Shown here piece by piece: positions 10,183-20,370 of a stretch of DNA of 64,000 bases. The DNA is from Euclidia mi (Eukaryota > Arthropoda > Insecta > Lepidoptera > Erebidae): assembly GCA_944739405.2 (NCBI GenBank), contig OX123191.2, positions 9,404,830 through 9,468,829 of the forward strand. Direction: 5' to 3'. Position 1 is the stretch's first letter; the number at the start of each line of letters is the position of its first letter. The notes under the pieces are model-generated. The model worked only from the letters and a program-made list of their open reading frames with translations. It searched no databases and was not told the DNA's origin. Both the position numbers and the translations under genes were made by a program.

Positions 10183-10588
10183 AATTTAAATACTTTTCGA
10201 TTGATAAATGTATTAATTTCTGATGTCATGACTAAATGCGTAATTTCAAACTTACATCCCGAAGAGGCAGGCTGAGGTTTTTATTGTTTAAGTATATGGG
10301 ACAGCAATAATTTGGAGCAATTACTTGCACACGTGTCAACAATTACGTGTCAGGCCAACAAATACATTTCTATGGGAATCAATTGTTTGTTTTTGTAGAA
10401 TGTTACATTTTCGTTATCACGCATACAATTTTTATCATATTATTTATCAACGACTTGCTTGGCTTTCTCTCATTATTACTGCACTGATCAAGCAAAGAGA
10501 AGTATAAAAAGGTGGATAGGTTCATCATTAACAATTTAGTGCTGTTTGAAAGTTTTTATCATTTATTTTTGTTTTAAAATTACTCCCG
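10183..10588. other. Gene-free AT-rich stretch
   Basis: No coding, RNA or repeat signal that I can support. Confidence 0.4.
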
Positions 10589-10745
10589 CACTAGGAATAA
10601 ATCCGAGGAACTTTACAAACATATACCCAACGGACACAATAGACACCCAAACTCGAAACAACAATTTATGGATCACACTAAGTGTTGTCTCGTGTAGGAA
10701 TGTAACTCACAACATTCAGCGCAGTGTCCGGTGGTGAGGTGGACA
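10589..10745 (-). mobile_element. SINE fragment, family S4
   Basis: On the minus strand the block runs TGTTGTGAGTTACATTCC..., GTTGTTTCGAGTTTGGGTGT and TGTGTCCGTTGGG. The same order of blocks is seen at 33120-33260 and, in part, 17395-17500 and 21690-21780. The B-box-like GRGTTYGATYC position supports a tRNA origin. No target-site duplication identified. Confidence 0.55.
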
Positions 10746-12560
10746 ATTAATCTACTACGACAACCGTGCAGAAATCACGAGCCCGGGATGCGCTAAAATT
10801 TCGATAAAATTATTCAACATTAAAAAGAGAGAAAGCTCTGCATAAAGACAATTTTACCTCAAATCAAATAATGCAGCCCCAAATATCATTTCCGAATTTA
10901 ACTTAAAGTTGGTCTTATGTAATAAATATAACGTCATAACTTTCTACTGAACTCTATCATTAACTTTGACACAGTACCCTACGTGTGACTTATTACGAGT
11001 GGACTCAAGTTGCCAACAACTTATAATAGGGCCTCCGTCAAACGTCAGCTAGTAGGAAAAAATTATTGCCGCCGATGGCTGATGTGAGTGGTGAGAACAG
11101 TAGGACAAGTTTGGTATGTGCATCGTTTGTGAGTTCAAGAAAATATCTAAAACTTCTTCTAAGAAAAGAGAAAATGTGATAATCTGACATAATTTGATAA
11201 ATTAATAGCATAATTTGTGGTAACTCTATTATTGTTCATTCCTTTCCAAAGCTTAACTTTTTCAAAGAATTTAAAATGGGCGAAGATAATTAAGAGTGAC
11301 CATGAGGACATGATGAAGACAATTATGAATCACTAAAGGATGGATGGACTTTTTTATTTAACCGTTTCTGCCCGGGAAGCCCTTCTTAGTGCAGCGCTAC
11401 GTCATCAAGGATGACATGCTAAACAGCTTCTTACTGCCGTCAGGCAGTCAGTATCGCAAAAAAAATTATATATTATGTACATATAACTTCAGTAACCAAC
11501 ATTTTGACAATAAAAATTCATAAACATTTAAACTTAAGAGCCCTGTTACAAGAACTTATGGGCGCTGCTGAAAATGCCATACTAGTACGTAATTTTTGGC
11601 TGATACTATTTAAATTGCCATCGACATGTTAAGGAAAAGAATATACCTGTCTTTATCATTTTACTATAGTTACTATGCACAAACCAACTATGTATCCTTA
11701 CACGTTGTTCGTGATTCTTAATCGACAACGTCTTGTCGCAAGAACGGTGGCGAAGTTTGGTTGATTTTGCCTCCCAATACGAAGAGAAACTGTAAATCTA
11801 TATAAGTACATATATTATAAAATGGACTTCTAAGCTCAACTGTCTGTCTGACACTGAAAAAGTACCAAAAGTATTTTTGTACGGCTTTCACCACTAGATA
11901 GTTTCTTTAAGTGATTCTTGCGGAAGGTACACCTAAGTGTAGTATTATTTTCGAAGCATTGTTACCAGTAAATGTTGTGTTATTACGATGTATCAGCTGT
12001 TTTAATAAAAAGTTTTATTAAAATTCGTAGATTTTGCGTGTAAGAGTAGCAAACATACCTACACTCATCCATCAATCTTCATAAACTTTCACTTTATGAA
12101 ATAGTAATAAGATTATTAAAAAATATCTATTTGAGAAATTTTCTCACATCCTTTACTACTGAACATAATATTATTATAATAAATATACTCGACATTGCTT
12201 TTTGTACTCAAACACATACATAAAGAAGTACCTCTGATTCTCCGTAATACAGGCACATAAACTTTTATCTCAGTATTATTTTTACACTTCTTTTTTATTT
12301 GTATTGTCGCCACACAAACTTTCTAAGAGAAATATTATATGGAAAATGAACAGAGTTCGCTGTGATATGGCGTCAGAATGCCAAAAGTTGTTTTAAATCT
12401 GTTAAATAAATAGCCATTTTATTGTTTTTAATGTTTTCGGAAAAAGTTATTCTCGTCGTACTTATGTTCAAGGCTTTTAATGCGAGTTTTGTGGGCATGA
12501 CAGGTTTGGAGAAGAAAATGCTTTATTCATTTTTATACAAATATTGAGTACATGTGAATA
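10746..12560. other. Gene-free stretch with a short dispersed-repeat piece
   Basis: Mostly unrecognised AT-rich DNA. At about 11370-11465 a piece with GGAAGCCCTTCTTAGTGCA and CAGTCAGTATCGCA resembles 14551-14690 and 47290-47412. No ORF is convincing. Confidence 0.4.
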
Positions 12561-12599
12561 TGAAAAGCAGCTATTTTAAGTCCGTAGCATTTGCATTAT

Positions 12600-12830
12600 T
12601 TCTAGCGTCTTATTAGACACAGTTTGTTATGTTCGCCTGTGTCTGTCTGTTACCAAGTCTGGTTTCGTATGTCAGAGACTTCCAGGCGTTCTGAGAACTA
12701 TCTCAGAACGCCTGGAAGCCTCCGACATGGCCTAGCGATTGTTGTCCTGAGACAAGAACCGGTACCGAAAGCTTTACGTGTCCTCCAAAGCATGGTAGCG
12801 CTCTGGTATAAATTCGCTAGAAACATGAAT
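12600..12830 (+). mobile_element. Degraded SINE body carrying an inserted hairpin
   Basis: CGACATGGCCTAGCGATTGTTG and GACAAGAACCGGTACCGAAAGC, then TTTACGTGTCCTCCAAAGCATGG, resemble the S1-type body seen at 17040-17160 and 20090-20230. A perfect hairpin with 18-bp arms and a 4-base loop (12679-12718) sits just upstream. Confidence 0.5.
12679..12718. repeat. Perfect hairpin, 18-bp arms, 4-base loop
   Basis: CTTCCAGGCGTTCTGAGA, loop ACTA, then its exact reverse complement. The short loop suggests snap-back copying of the left arm. Confidence 0.95.
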
Positions 12831-12930
12831 TTTTCTTCAAGCCCTTTTTTATCGGCCTTTTACCTTCTATACTACATTTTAATTTGAAGACTGCCACTTA
12901 AGTTTGTAAGTCTGATTTGCTTATTAATAT

Positions 12931-13538
12931 AGTAGGGGTGCCCAAGAAGGGATTTCGGGTTTTACTCGAGCGCGTCAGATATTGGTAGCATCCATGTCCT
13001 ACGTATTTTTAATATAGTGGGAATGTTAATCTGATCGTTTGCACAGTGGAGGTGAGATTTCAAAATGAAAAAAAAAAAGAAAATTAATCGAGCGTGTCAT
13101 ATTTTCTAAGGGGATGTTAAGTGAACCTAAAAAAAGACTCTCATTGAATAATCTGACGATTTTGGTATCACGCCAACTCGTGGCCATTATTAGAAAGTTG
13201 CAAATGTGAATGAGTGAATTCGCCGTTTTGAAATACTCAAGCGCGTCAGATTAAGATATTATGCTTTATCCTAATGTCCTAGACGTGCTTACTTTTAATC
13301 TGACGATTATCTGGAGGGATTAAGGCAAAAGCTCTTAAAAAAAATATTCAAGTCTATAGCAGCTCCCCCCGCCGATGAAAAATTTATTTTTATTTATTTA
13401 TTTATTTATTATATACTTTACTGTACACCTACAAAATTATTACATAACATAAACTTAGACTATATCTAAGCTTTGCAACCTAATAGGTGTCTATGACGCT
13501 CGAGTAAATCCCAATTTAGCATCGTGGGCTCCCCTACT
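12931..13538. mobile_element. TIR DNA element with alternating CGTCAGAT/ATCTGACG motifs
   Basis: AGTAGGGG at 12931 pairs with CCCCTACT ending at 13538, and the inverted similarity continues inward to TTTACTCGAGCG (left) and CGCTCGAGTAAA (right). Inside, GAGCGCGTCAGAT-like and AATCTGACGAT-like blocks alternate (about 12970, 13032, 13088, 13152, 13242, 13300). A TTTA microsatellite lies at 13387-13411. No transposase ORF, so non-autonomous. Confidence 0.65.
13387..13411 (+). repeat. (TTTA)n microsatellite
   Basis: Short tetranucleotide run inside the TIR element. Confidence 0.85.
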
Positions 13539-13619
13539 AACAGTCTCGTGTTTAATGACCCTGGCTAGCAGCTGGTGTCAGTGGGTTCGATTCCAATCCG
13601 GGTTATTTTTTATGAGGCG

Positions 13620-14549
13620 AGAACGAATATTTTATTACAATATTTTGCTTTGTTAAAGTTGGGATACAAATGGCAAGAAACTGTGGATAACAGAGGTGTT
13701 ATTATAGAGCGGCATGACATCCAAAAACTACGATTTTCCTACCTAAAAAATTTACACGATACCGTCAAGAAAATCGGTGTATCGTATATACAGATGAGAG
13801 CTACATCTAAACTAATCATGTGCAAAACAAAGGATGGGGTAATAAAGATGGACCACCTTTAAAGAGAAACCTGTCGAAAGGACAAAGAATTATCATTGTG
13901 CATGCTGGTTCAGAACAAGGTTTCGTACCTAACGCACTATTGACATACATTAAAGCAAATAGTGTTTCTGGTGATTACCACTCTAACATTAACGCAGAAA
14001 ACTATGAAAAGTGGCTAATAGAACGTCTAGTACCGAATCTTCCACCTAACTCTGTGGTTGTGCTTGATTATGCCTCATACCATAACGTTCAAAATGACAG
14101 AGCCCCAAATTCTAATTCCAAAAATATAGAAATGCAGAGATGGCTGACAGAAAAAAATATAGCTTTTAATCAAGATATGAAAAAAATTGAACTGTATGAT
14201 TTGTAATAATCGATTTTAAACTTTCGCGACTTGTATACATCATACAGTTTTATTAACGGGTCTTATTCGCGATATTTAATTAATTGAAGGTATAAATAAT
14301 GGTCGCGGCAGTCCTGCCGCGACCAAGGCTGTTGTAAGACGGCCGAAACGTCGGTAAAACATAGGTATTTATACCTTAAATTAATTAAATATCGCGAATA
14401 AGACCCGTTAAATAAAACTGTATGCTGTATGATTTGATTAAAAAATAAAGAAAAATAATTATATCTGTTACAAGATTGACGACATACTTCAGCCGTATGG
14501 CATAAAAGTTCTTCGATTGCCACCATATCATCCTGAACTAAAGCCCATA
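13620..14549 (+). pseudogene. Tc1/mariner-type (DDE_3/IS630-like) transposase, broken
   Basis: Would have cut and pasted a Tc1-like transposon. Translation gives LGYKWQETVDNRGVIIERHD, then a frameshift near 13758, then IVYTDESYI with the first catalytic Asp at 13793-13795 and an in-frame stop at 13808-13810. The reading continues with SKGQRIIIVHAGSEQGF, SGDYHSNINAENYEKWL and VVVLDYASYHNVQ (second Asp at 14066-14068). A foldback insertion (14204-14424) interrupts the gene. After it the C-terminal YDILQPYGIKVLRLPPYHPE segment resumes at about 14485-14549 and is cut at KPI, just before the expected third catalytic residue. There are no recognisable transposon ends around it. Dead beyond doubt; family assignment strong. 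Confidence 0.88.
14204..14424. mobile_element. Foldback element inserted in the transposase, 12-bp direct repeats
   Basis: The direct repeat CTGTATGATTTG at 14192-14203 and 14425-14436 flanks 221 bp. Within it, CATACAGTTTTATTAACGGG continuing through TCTTATTCGCGATATTTAAT (about 14239-14283) is inverted at about 14379-14423. A smaller hairpin, GGTCGCGGCAGTCCTGCCGCGACC, lies at about 14301-14325. No ORF. Removing the insert plus one repeat restores continuity of the transposase segment, which supports real insertion. A 12-bp duplication is long for most TIR transposons. Confidence 0.78.
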
Positions 14550-14550
14550 G

Positions 14551-14690
14551 TTTCGGGAAATCCCTTCTTAGTGCACCCCTACGGGCCCCAAGGAACATAC
14601 ATGCCAAATTTCAGCTTCCTGCGCCCAATAGTTTCGGCTGTAGCGTGTCTGTCAGTCAGTCAGTAACGCAAGGATTTTATATATTAAGAT
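14551..14690. repeat. Dispersed repeat (CAGTCAGTCAGTAACGC family)
   Basis: TTCGGGAAATCCCTTCTTAG to CAGTCAGTCAGTAACGCA resembles 47290-47412 and more weakly 11370-11465. It truncates the transposase relic. Possibly a Helitron or TIR element fragment; class unknown. Confidence 0.55.
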
Positions 14691-14879
14691 TACGTTTACC
14701 ATAATCTCATAAACATAAGTCATATTGACCTTGTAGCTGTGCCTTTGACAATAATTATGGTATAACTGTATGGGTATAACTGATTGTAATCTCTTAAATA
14801 AAAAGAAATCACTATGTTATGCATACCTGTGTTATTACTCTAAATTAGATGTAATATGAAAGCCGTATTCAAGATGTTT

Positions 14880-15036
14880 CTTTTTAACTGACTTCAAAAA
14901 AGGAGGAGGTTAACAATTCATCGGAATCTTTTTTTTATGTATGTTCCCCGATTTCTCTAAGACGCCTGGACCGATTTCGAAAATTCTTGTTTTGATTGAA
15001 AGAGTATACCTCCTAGTAGGTCCCATGATCATCAGG
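14880..15036 (+). repeat. Start of a lepidopteran-type interspersed repeat (TTTTTAACTGACTTC end)
   Basis: TTTTTAACTGACTTCAAAAA begins the piece, followed by CCGATTTCGAAAATTCTTG and a GTAGGTCCCATGATCATCAGG segment. The same terminal sequence in inverted form (GAAGTCGGTTTCTTTTTAA) occurs at about 16394-16413, so 14880-16420 may be one larger element containing the tandem array. That link is inferred. Confidence 0.45.
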
Positions 15037-15039
15037 TCA

Positions 15040-15915
15040 GGATATAATCATGGAGTCCTGAAAAAATCGAAGGAACTCTTCAAATTTTATAAGCACACTT
15101 GAAGCGATTTGACGATAACAATCCAATGCCGTCGAGTTTGGGCTCGTTTGAGTCGTCTTTACATAGACTTTGATGCTGGATGATTTCCATGGTCTGATGA
15201 TAGAGTTGGAAGGTAACCATGAGGTTTTTGTGATACAATAACCCAATCTCATCAAGTTTAGGGTCGTTTGATTCGTCTTTACATGGACTTTGGTACTGGA
15301 TGTTTTGCAGGGTCTGATGATGGAGCAGAAAGGTGGCCATGGGATCTTTGTAATACAATGACGCAATCCCATTGAGTTTGGGCTCGTTTGATTCGTATTT
15401 ACATGGACTTTAGTGCTGAATGTTTACCAAACTCTGACGCTGGAGCAGGAAGGTAGTAATGGGATATTTGTTATGCAATTACGCAATCCCATCGAGTTTG
15501 GGCTCATTTGAGTCGTCGTTACATAGACTTTGATGCTGGATGATTTCCATGGTCTGATGATAGAGCTGAAAGGTAACCCAATCTCATCGAGTTTAAGGTC
15601 GTTTGATTGGTCTTTACATGGACTTTGGTACTGAATATTTACCAGGGTCTGATGATGGAGCAGGAAGGTGGCCAAGGGAACTTTGTAATACAAAGAAGCA
15701 TTCCCATTGAGTTTGGGCTCGTTAGATTTGTCTTTACATGGACTTTAGTGCTGAGTGTTTACCAAACTCTGATGATAGAGCAGGAAGGTGGCCATGGGAT
15801 CTTTGTAATACGATAACGCAATCTCATCGTGTTTAGGCTCGTTTGTTTTGTCTTGGCATACACTTTGGTATTTGATGATTTCTGGGATCTGATGATGGAA
15901 CTGAAACGAACATGT
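15040..15915. repeat. Tandem array, about seven copies of a roughly 120-bp unit
   Basis: Units begin with GAGTTTGGGCTCGTTTGAK near 15134, 15256, 15376, 15496, 15590, 15710 and 15830. Each continues with TCTTTACATGGACTTTGGT and GTCTGATGATGGAGC. The 15496 unit is about 26 bp short. Neighbours alternate between two unit types (GCTGGATGATTTCCATGG against TACTGGATGTTTTGCAGGG), hinting at a higher-order period. ORFs across it on both strands are repeats, not genes. Confidence 0.92.
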
Positions 15916-16049
15916 TTAGGCTAGTTAGTTAATAACAAAAATTGAGGAAACGTAAGGAAGGCCTCCCCATCACCTACCACCTACACTATCCTATGTACCT
16001 AATTACCACCTATTACTATTTTTTATTAGTATACCACTAAAAAGCAACA

Positions 16050-16435
16050 AATAAAAAATATTTTTTAATTAAAAAGAAACCGACTTCAAAAACACTAAGG
16101 AACTAAAAAAACAAAAAATAATTGGTTTTGGAGCAACAACTTTTGGAGTCGGTGCCAAGCACTTACGCAAAAAGTTACTAAATTACAAACTACCTATTCT
16201 ATCAACAACAAAAGTTGTATAAAAATGTGTAGAGGTTTTATAGTCAGATCAGAAATACTTGGCTTGGCACTGACTCCAAAAATTGTTGCTCCAAAACCAA
16301 TTATTTTTTGTTTTTTAGTAAGGAACTAAAAAACAAAAAATAATTGGTTTTTGTTTTTTAGTAAGGAACTAAAAAACAAAAAATAGTGTTTTTGAAGTCG
16401 GTTTCTTTTTAATTAAAAAATAATTTTAATTACAT
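16050..16435. mobile_element. Large foldback (MITE-like) element, roughly 105-bp arms, asymmetric right arm
   Basis: The left arm (about 16057-16160) reads TTAATTAAAAAGAAACCGAC through CAACTTTTGGAGTCGGTGCC. Its reverse complement starts at 16262 and ends near 16431. The right arm is longer because the block AAGGAACTAAAAAACAAAAA and its complement are repeated alternately (16319-16386). No ORF. Confidence 0.85.
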
Positions 16436-16439
16436 ATAT

Positions 16440-17394
16440 TGTTGGTGAGCTAATTAAATTAAATTAAAATAAAATAATGCATGCTCTGCTTAGTGTCATC
16501 AGAAGACCGTGTGTGGGTTGTTTCAAGATATTTATTTAATCATAACCCAAAGTGCAAAAGTACTCGAATATGAAGTCCTAGAGTTTGAGACACCAAATCA
16601 AAAATAGACTTAATTTTATAAGATCTAGTCCAGTTTTCTAAAGAAAATATCTAGCATTTCCTTTTCTTTCCCCAAGCAGAGATTCTTGTTCAACTTTCAG
16701 ACCAAAATTAGGTTAAAATGTAAATCTGTTGCATATGTTTATTACAGTTATACAATTTTTAAAGCTAAAATGTTAATTTTTCTTAGTTAGAGAATAGTTT
16801 CTTATGGTAACGAAGTGCGTTAACTTAGACATGTATTTTTTTTAAAGACAGGTTTTCTGCAATGCTTTGTTGTGATATAAGAAACATTCTATTAACAGAC
16901 AAATTATAATTTCAGACGCGTAACAAACGTAGTTTAATATAACATAGCTTAGGTCTATTCTAGGTTCACCATTAATGTAGCTATTATATAAAAAATACGA
17001 CTGATGATTACAGAGATTAGCACGTTCAAACAAAAAATCTCCACAATAATCGGGACCGAGGTCTTTACGTGCCCTCTAAAACACGGTGGCCTGCGTTAAA
17101 CGTGCTTAATTTTGTTGACCTATTACGGAAGATTAGTCATGTTACAGTATGATTCACAAAGTTTGATTTAGACATCTCCACAAGAATACTTTGGGATTCC
17201 GGGACAGCGAATACGTCTATTGAAGTTTCAATTTGATTGTAAAACTTTTAAGTTCAATTCTTCTTTGGCGTAAAAATGAGATATTGAAGTTGAGATGCAA
17301 GTCACTTTAGCGAAACTCGATGTCACGTGCAATAGATATTTTTATCGAGCGTATATAGTTACGTATGTAAAGATTTTTGTCTTTGACTGCAGGT
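16440..17394. other. Gene-free stretch with a weak SINE remnant
   Basis: AT-rich. At 17040-17160 CCACAATAATCGGGACCGAG, CTTTACGTGCCCTCTAAAAC and CGGTGGCCTGCG resemble an S1-type SINE body. Nothing else is supported. Confidence 0.4.
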
Positions 17395-17510
17395 ATGGCG
17401 TAGTGGCCGTCCAACACAACGCCGAGTGTTGTGAGTTTGATCCTTACACGCGACACATATTGTGTGATTTAAAAAATGATGTTAAAAGAACGACTAACAA
17501 TTCCTGACTG
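17395..17510 (+). mobile_element. SINE head fragment, family S4
   Basis: ATGGCGTAGTGG resembles a tRNA A box and GTGAGTTTGATCC a B box, 30-odd bases apart, followed by ACGCGACACATATTGTGTGA as in the other S4 copies. It lacks acceptor-stem pairing and so is not a tRNA gene. Confidence 0.5.
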
Positions 17511-17663
17511 GAGTTAGGAAGTTATTTTTATTTGTTGTTTGAATGTCTGTAAAGTTTCCACGTGCTATAAAAATTAAACTGTGGGATAATCATGATCTCT
17601 AAAATTGTATTTGGGAACCAACGTTATTTTAAATATGTACGTTTTATATAGATTGCATACAGA

Positions 17664-18041
17664 TAGTAGAGCCTTGCTGATTTCAGCATGAATGGGGTAG
17701 CTCGACCTGGGAAGTACTACCCTCTCACAGAAAATCGACGTAAAGTAACAGTACCTAAATTGTTGCGTTTCGTTCGGTGAGTGAGAGTGCCGGAGGCCCT
17801 ATCTCCTTTTCCTTCTCACTCATCCCACTCCTCATCCTATCCCTTTTCCCAACCCCAAGGAGAGGCAACGCACTTGTGACTCCTGTGGTGTTGCTTGTGC
17901 AACACCGCAGGTCACAAGTGCGTTGCCTTCCTTGCGTGCGTTGACTTGTGTCCCATGGACACAAGTCCATGGGCGGCGGTAATTGCTTACCATCAGGCGA
18001 TCCGTCTGCTCGTTTGCCGCCTATTTCTATATAAAAAAAAG
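17664..18041 (+). repeat. Interspersed repeat A, copy 1, with inverted-duplication insert
   Basis: Begins TAGTAGAGCCTTGCTGATTTC and ends GTTTGCCGCCTATTTCTATA then poly(A). Shared with 53130-53280, 56738-56945 and, inverted, 60362-60690. Compared with those copies this one carries extra DNA at about 17898-17960 that is the reverse complement of the sequence just before it, making hairpins at 17857-17933 and 17943-17967. The A-tail suggests a SINE or LINE tail, but I see no clear pol III boxes. Confidence 0.78.
17857..17967. repeat. Two hairpins formed by inverted duplication within repeat A
   Basis: Arm 17857-17894 pairs with 17899-17933 over about 35 bases with a few mismatches and a TTGT loop. 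A second perfect hairpin, GACTTGTGTCC/CAT/GGACACAAGTC, lies at 17943-17967. Sister copies lack both. Confidence 0.9.
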
Positions 18042-18044
18042 ATA

Positions 18045-18770
18045 TGTATCAAAACATGTGTGCTATTTTATAAACTTTTTGCTGAGCTGATTTATCGTCT
18101 CGAGTGCTTCTCTAATACCGGTCTGTTTTCAAAAGACTAAGAATATGGCAGCTACGCTATGAAAGACACTGTTTCGTCAAGTAACCTTAAAATCCTTATA
18201 TGTTTTTTCACAGTTTAAGCGTTATTCTATTAAACAAACAACAAAAGGATGCATATAACTATAAAACGACATACATTTTACCGTAGCCCACTACGACGTA
18301 GCACACGCATGAGACCGTTGTCGTAGCCGTGCCTACAACATGCTACGAAAGTTATGACACTAGCTACACCGTAGCAACTGCTACATATTGAGTCAAAATG
18401 GAATGTTTACGTCTTAGAAAAAGGTTACAGCCTTTTCAAATATTGAGCTGCACAGTGTGGATTTCAGAAAATAAGGAGCTTTCACTGTCTAATACGCACA
18501 TGGTCAATTACATGCATCTTACAGTGCGGCATAGATATGGAAATAAATAGTTTATGTACATGAATTTATTATAAAGAATCTGTTGTTTTGACAGTCGCAA
18601 GTTATCAATTCACATAATTTGTCACTATCTATAGATTATAAGTAAATGATTTGCCTTAATGCACAAAGAAAGCCAAACACAAAAAATATATATAAGAAAA
18701 GTAAAATAAAAAGTTAAAAAAAAAATTGTAGAATTAGTAGAGTATTTTTATAATTCAAAAGCATATTTTT
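18045..18770. other. Gene-free stretch
   Basis: AT-rich. A block at about 18285-18390 repeats short GTAGC/GCTAC words (CGTAGCCCACTACGACGTAGC). No coding or RNA signal. Confidence 0.4.
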
Positions 18771-18777
18771 GCACATT

Positions 18778-18817
18778 ACTTGTTCTCAGAAATAATCCCT
18801 TATTTCTGAGAACAAGT
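18778..18817. repeat. Perfect hairpin, 18-bp arms, 4-base loop
   Basis: ACTTGTTCTCAGAAATAA, loop TCCC, exact reverse complement. Confidence 0.95.
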
Positions 18818-18949
18818 AAAACTGCCATTTTGGTTTTAGTCTCTGAATAAAAATCATTAGGCCATGTCGAAGGCCTTAGGACGAGTAATAGTTTATAACA
18901 ACTCTCGTTTTTCAATTTGATGATGCTTCGATTTATGTCATAATATAGT

Positions 18950-19248
18950 ACATGACTGCCTCGTTTGTCTCGCGGCATAAATGTGTGCGTTGGATTGGGA
19001 GGTCTCGGGTTCGATCCCCGGGTCGGGCAAAGTTATTGGGTTTTTTCCGTTAGGAAATTCTCAGTAGCAGCACGGAATCTGGAAATGTGTATACATTACC
19101 AGAGTCCGTGCTGCTGTACGTACCGTATGGTACGGCAATAGGCTCGACCCCTATTACATGGGATCTAAAAATTCATGGCGAAATGTGGCTGTAATATTTA
19201 CACCTCTAACTACCTCTTCGGGAATACAGGCGTGAGTCTATAATAAAA
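18950..19248 (+). mobile_element. tRNA-derived SINE, family S2, with inserted hairpin
   Basis: Head with GGTCTCGGGTTCGATCCCCG (B box), then TTAGGAAATTCTCAGTAGCA, GGCAATAGGCTCGACCCC and a tail with ACACCTCTAACTACCTC and GGCGTGAGTCTATAATAAAA. Against the sister at 40595-40856 it has an extra inverted segment: 19066-19088 pairs with 19093-19115 (21 of 23). Directly followed by AAACTGGTCAAGTGCGAGTC, the start of repeat C, truncated. Confidence 0.85.
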
Positions 19249-19253
19249 TAAAA

Positions 19254-20085
19254 CTGGTCAAGTGCGAGTCGAATTCTATCATTTGCATTTTTTTTTATCT
19301 CAAGATAGGAGAATATGCAATAAATCTAGTAGTCCAAAAGTAAAAACGTTTATTTCATCACTTATAAAGTTTTACACTAGCAATGTTATTTGGAATCATT
19401 TTTAAAGTAAATAACTTGTCTGTGTTATAAAATTCCACAATAAGTCGTAGGCAAGAATTTCTGACAAAAATTACCTAGAAATCAAGCTAAAGACTTCAGA
19501 AACGCCTTCAAACATAAGCTCGACGTTACGTAACTACTAATGCGACATTCAAAGCTGCTTCATAAATTTCATGTTGCACAAAACGAGAAGTAACTCAGTA
19601 ACAGTGGACCTACAATATATCCATTTAGCTTCGTCCATAAAAACAAATTTCGCACAAAATTGAAGGAAATTTTCTTCTTTTAGGACGGCAGTAAAGTTAG
19701 AAGGCATCTGAAATCATGATTATGTTTTTTTCCTAAAGTATGTGGGTGGTCAATGGACTAAAATAAAATCTTGCCTCCTTATATAAATAGCTTCAGGTCT
19801 GATTATTGATGAATGACCAACTTGTTTGGAGATTTTCCAGAACAAAAATTTATTGAAATAATGGCACATACATTTTAAAAGTTCGTTTACATGCAAATAA
19901 ATTTAGATTTCTTTAAAGGTAAGGTGCTATTTTGATGATGATAAATTACTTCGAAATCAAAATTCGTCCAAAACTTTTTTGAATGAGTCACAAATATTCA
20001 ATTATCCATACATCCATCTAGCCTCACTTCACGTTCATATTTTTTGTGTCCGTGTGTACCCAGCTTTGGTGTCGCAGTTTTTCAG
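19254..20085. other. Gene-free stretch after a truncated repeat C start
   Basis: The first roughly 22 bases match the left end of repeat C (compare 49876). The rest is AT-rich with no recognisable gene. Confidence 0.4.
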
Positions 20086-20089
20086 CTTC

Positions 20090-20280
20090 GAGATGGCTTA
20101 ACGATCCTTGTACTGATGGAAGAACCGGGACCGACAGTTTTGTAGCACTCTGCTATAAATACCGCACGCGGTCTCCCATCCAAGTAGCGAGCCGTGCAAA
20201 CGTTGCTTAACTTTGCCGACCTGTGACGAACGGCAAGCCAAGATACGCTTTGAGCTTTTATGTTTATAAAAGTAGTATAA
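20090..20280 (+). mobile_element. Degraded SINE body, S1-like
   Basis: GATGGCTTAACGATCCTTGT, GAAGAACCGGGACCGACAG and GTAGCACTCTGC follow the order of the S1-type bodies at 12700-12830 and 17040-17160. No intact head. Confidence 0.45.
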
Positions 20281-20293
20281 TTTGCTGTATTGA

Positions 20294-20370
20294 TTAACAT
20301 AACATAACTTCAGCCCTTTTATCCCCGAAGGTGTAGGCAGAGAAAGAAAGAAAGAAGAAAGAAAGAAAAT
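20294..20370 (-). repeat. S2 SINE tail fragment plus (GAAA)n
   Basis: ATAACATAACTTCAGCCCTT and TATCCCCGAAGGTGTAGGCA are the reverse of an S2 tail, running into an AGAAAGAAAG-type microsatellite at 20342-20369. Confidence 0.65.

Noticed and set aside
15037..15816. ORFs with internally repeated peptides
   Set aside because: Translations of the 120-bp tandem array, open on both strands.
15040..15915. CRISPR-like array
   Set aside because: Units are about 120 bp, diverged and without distinct spacers; the DNA is eukaryotic.
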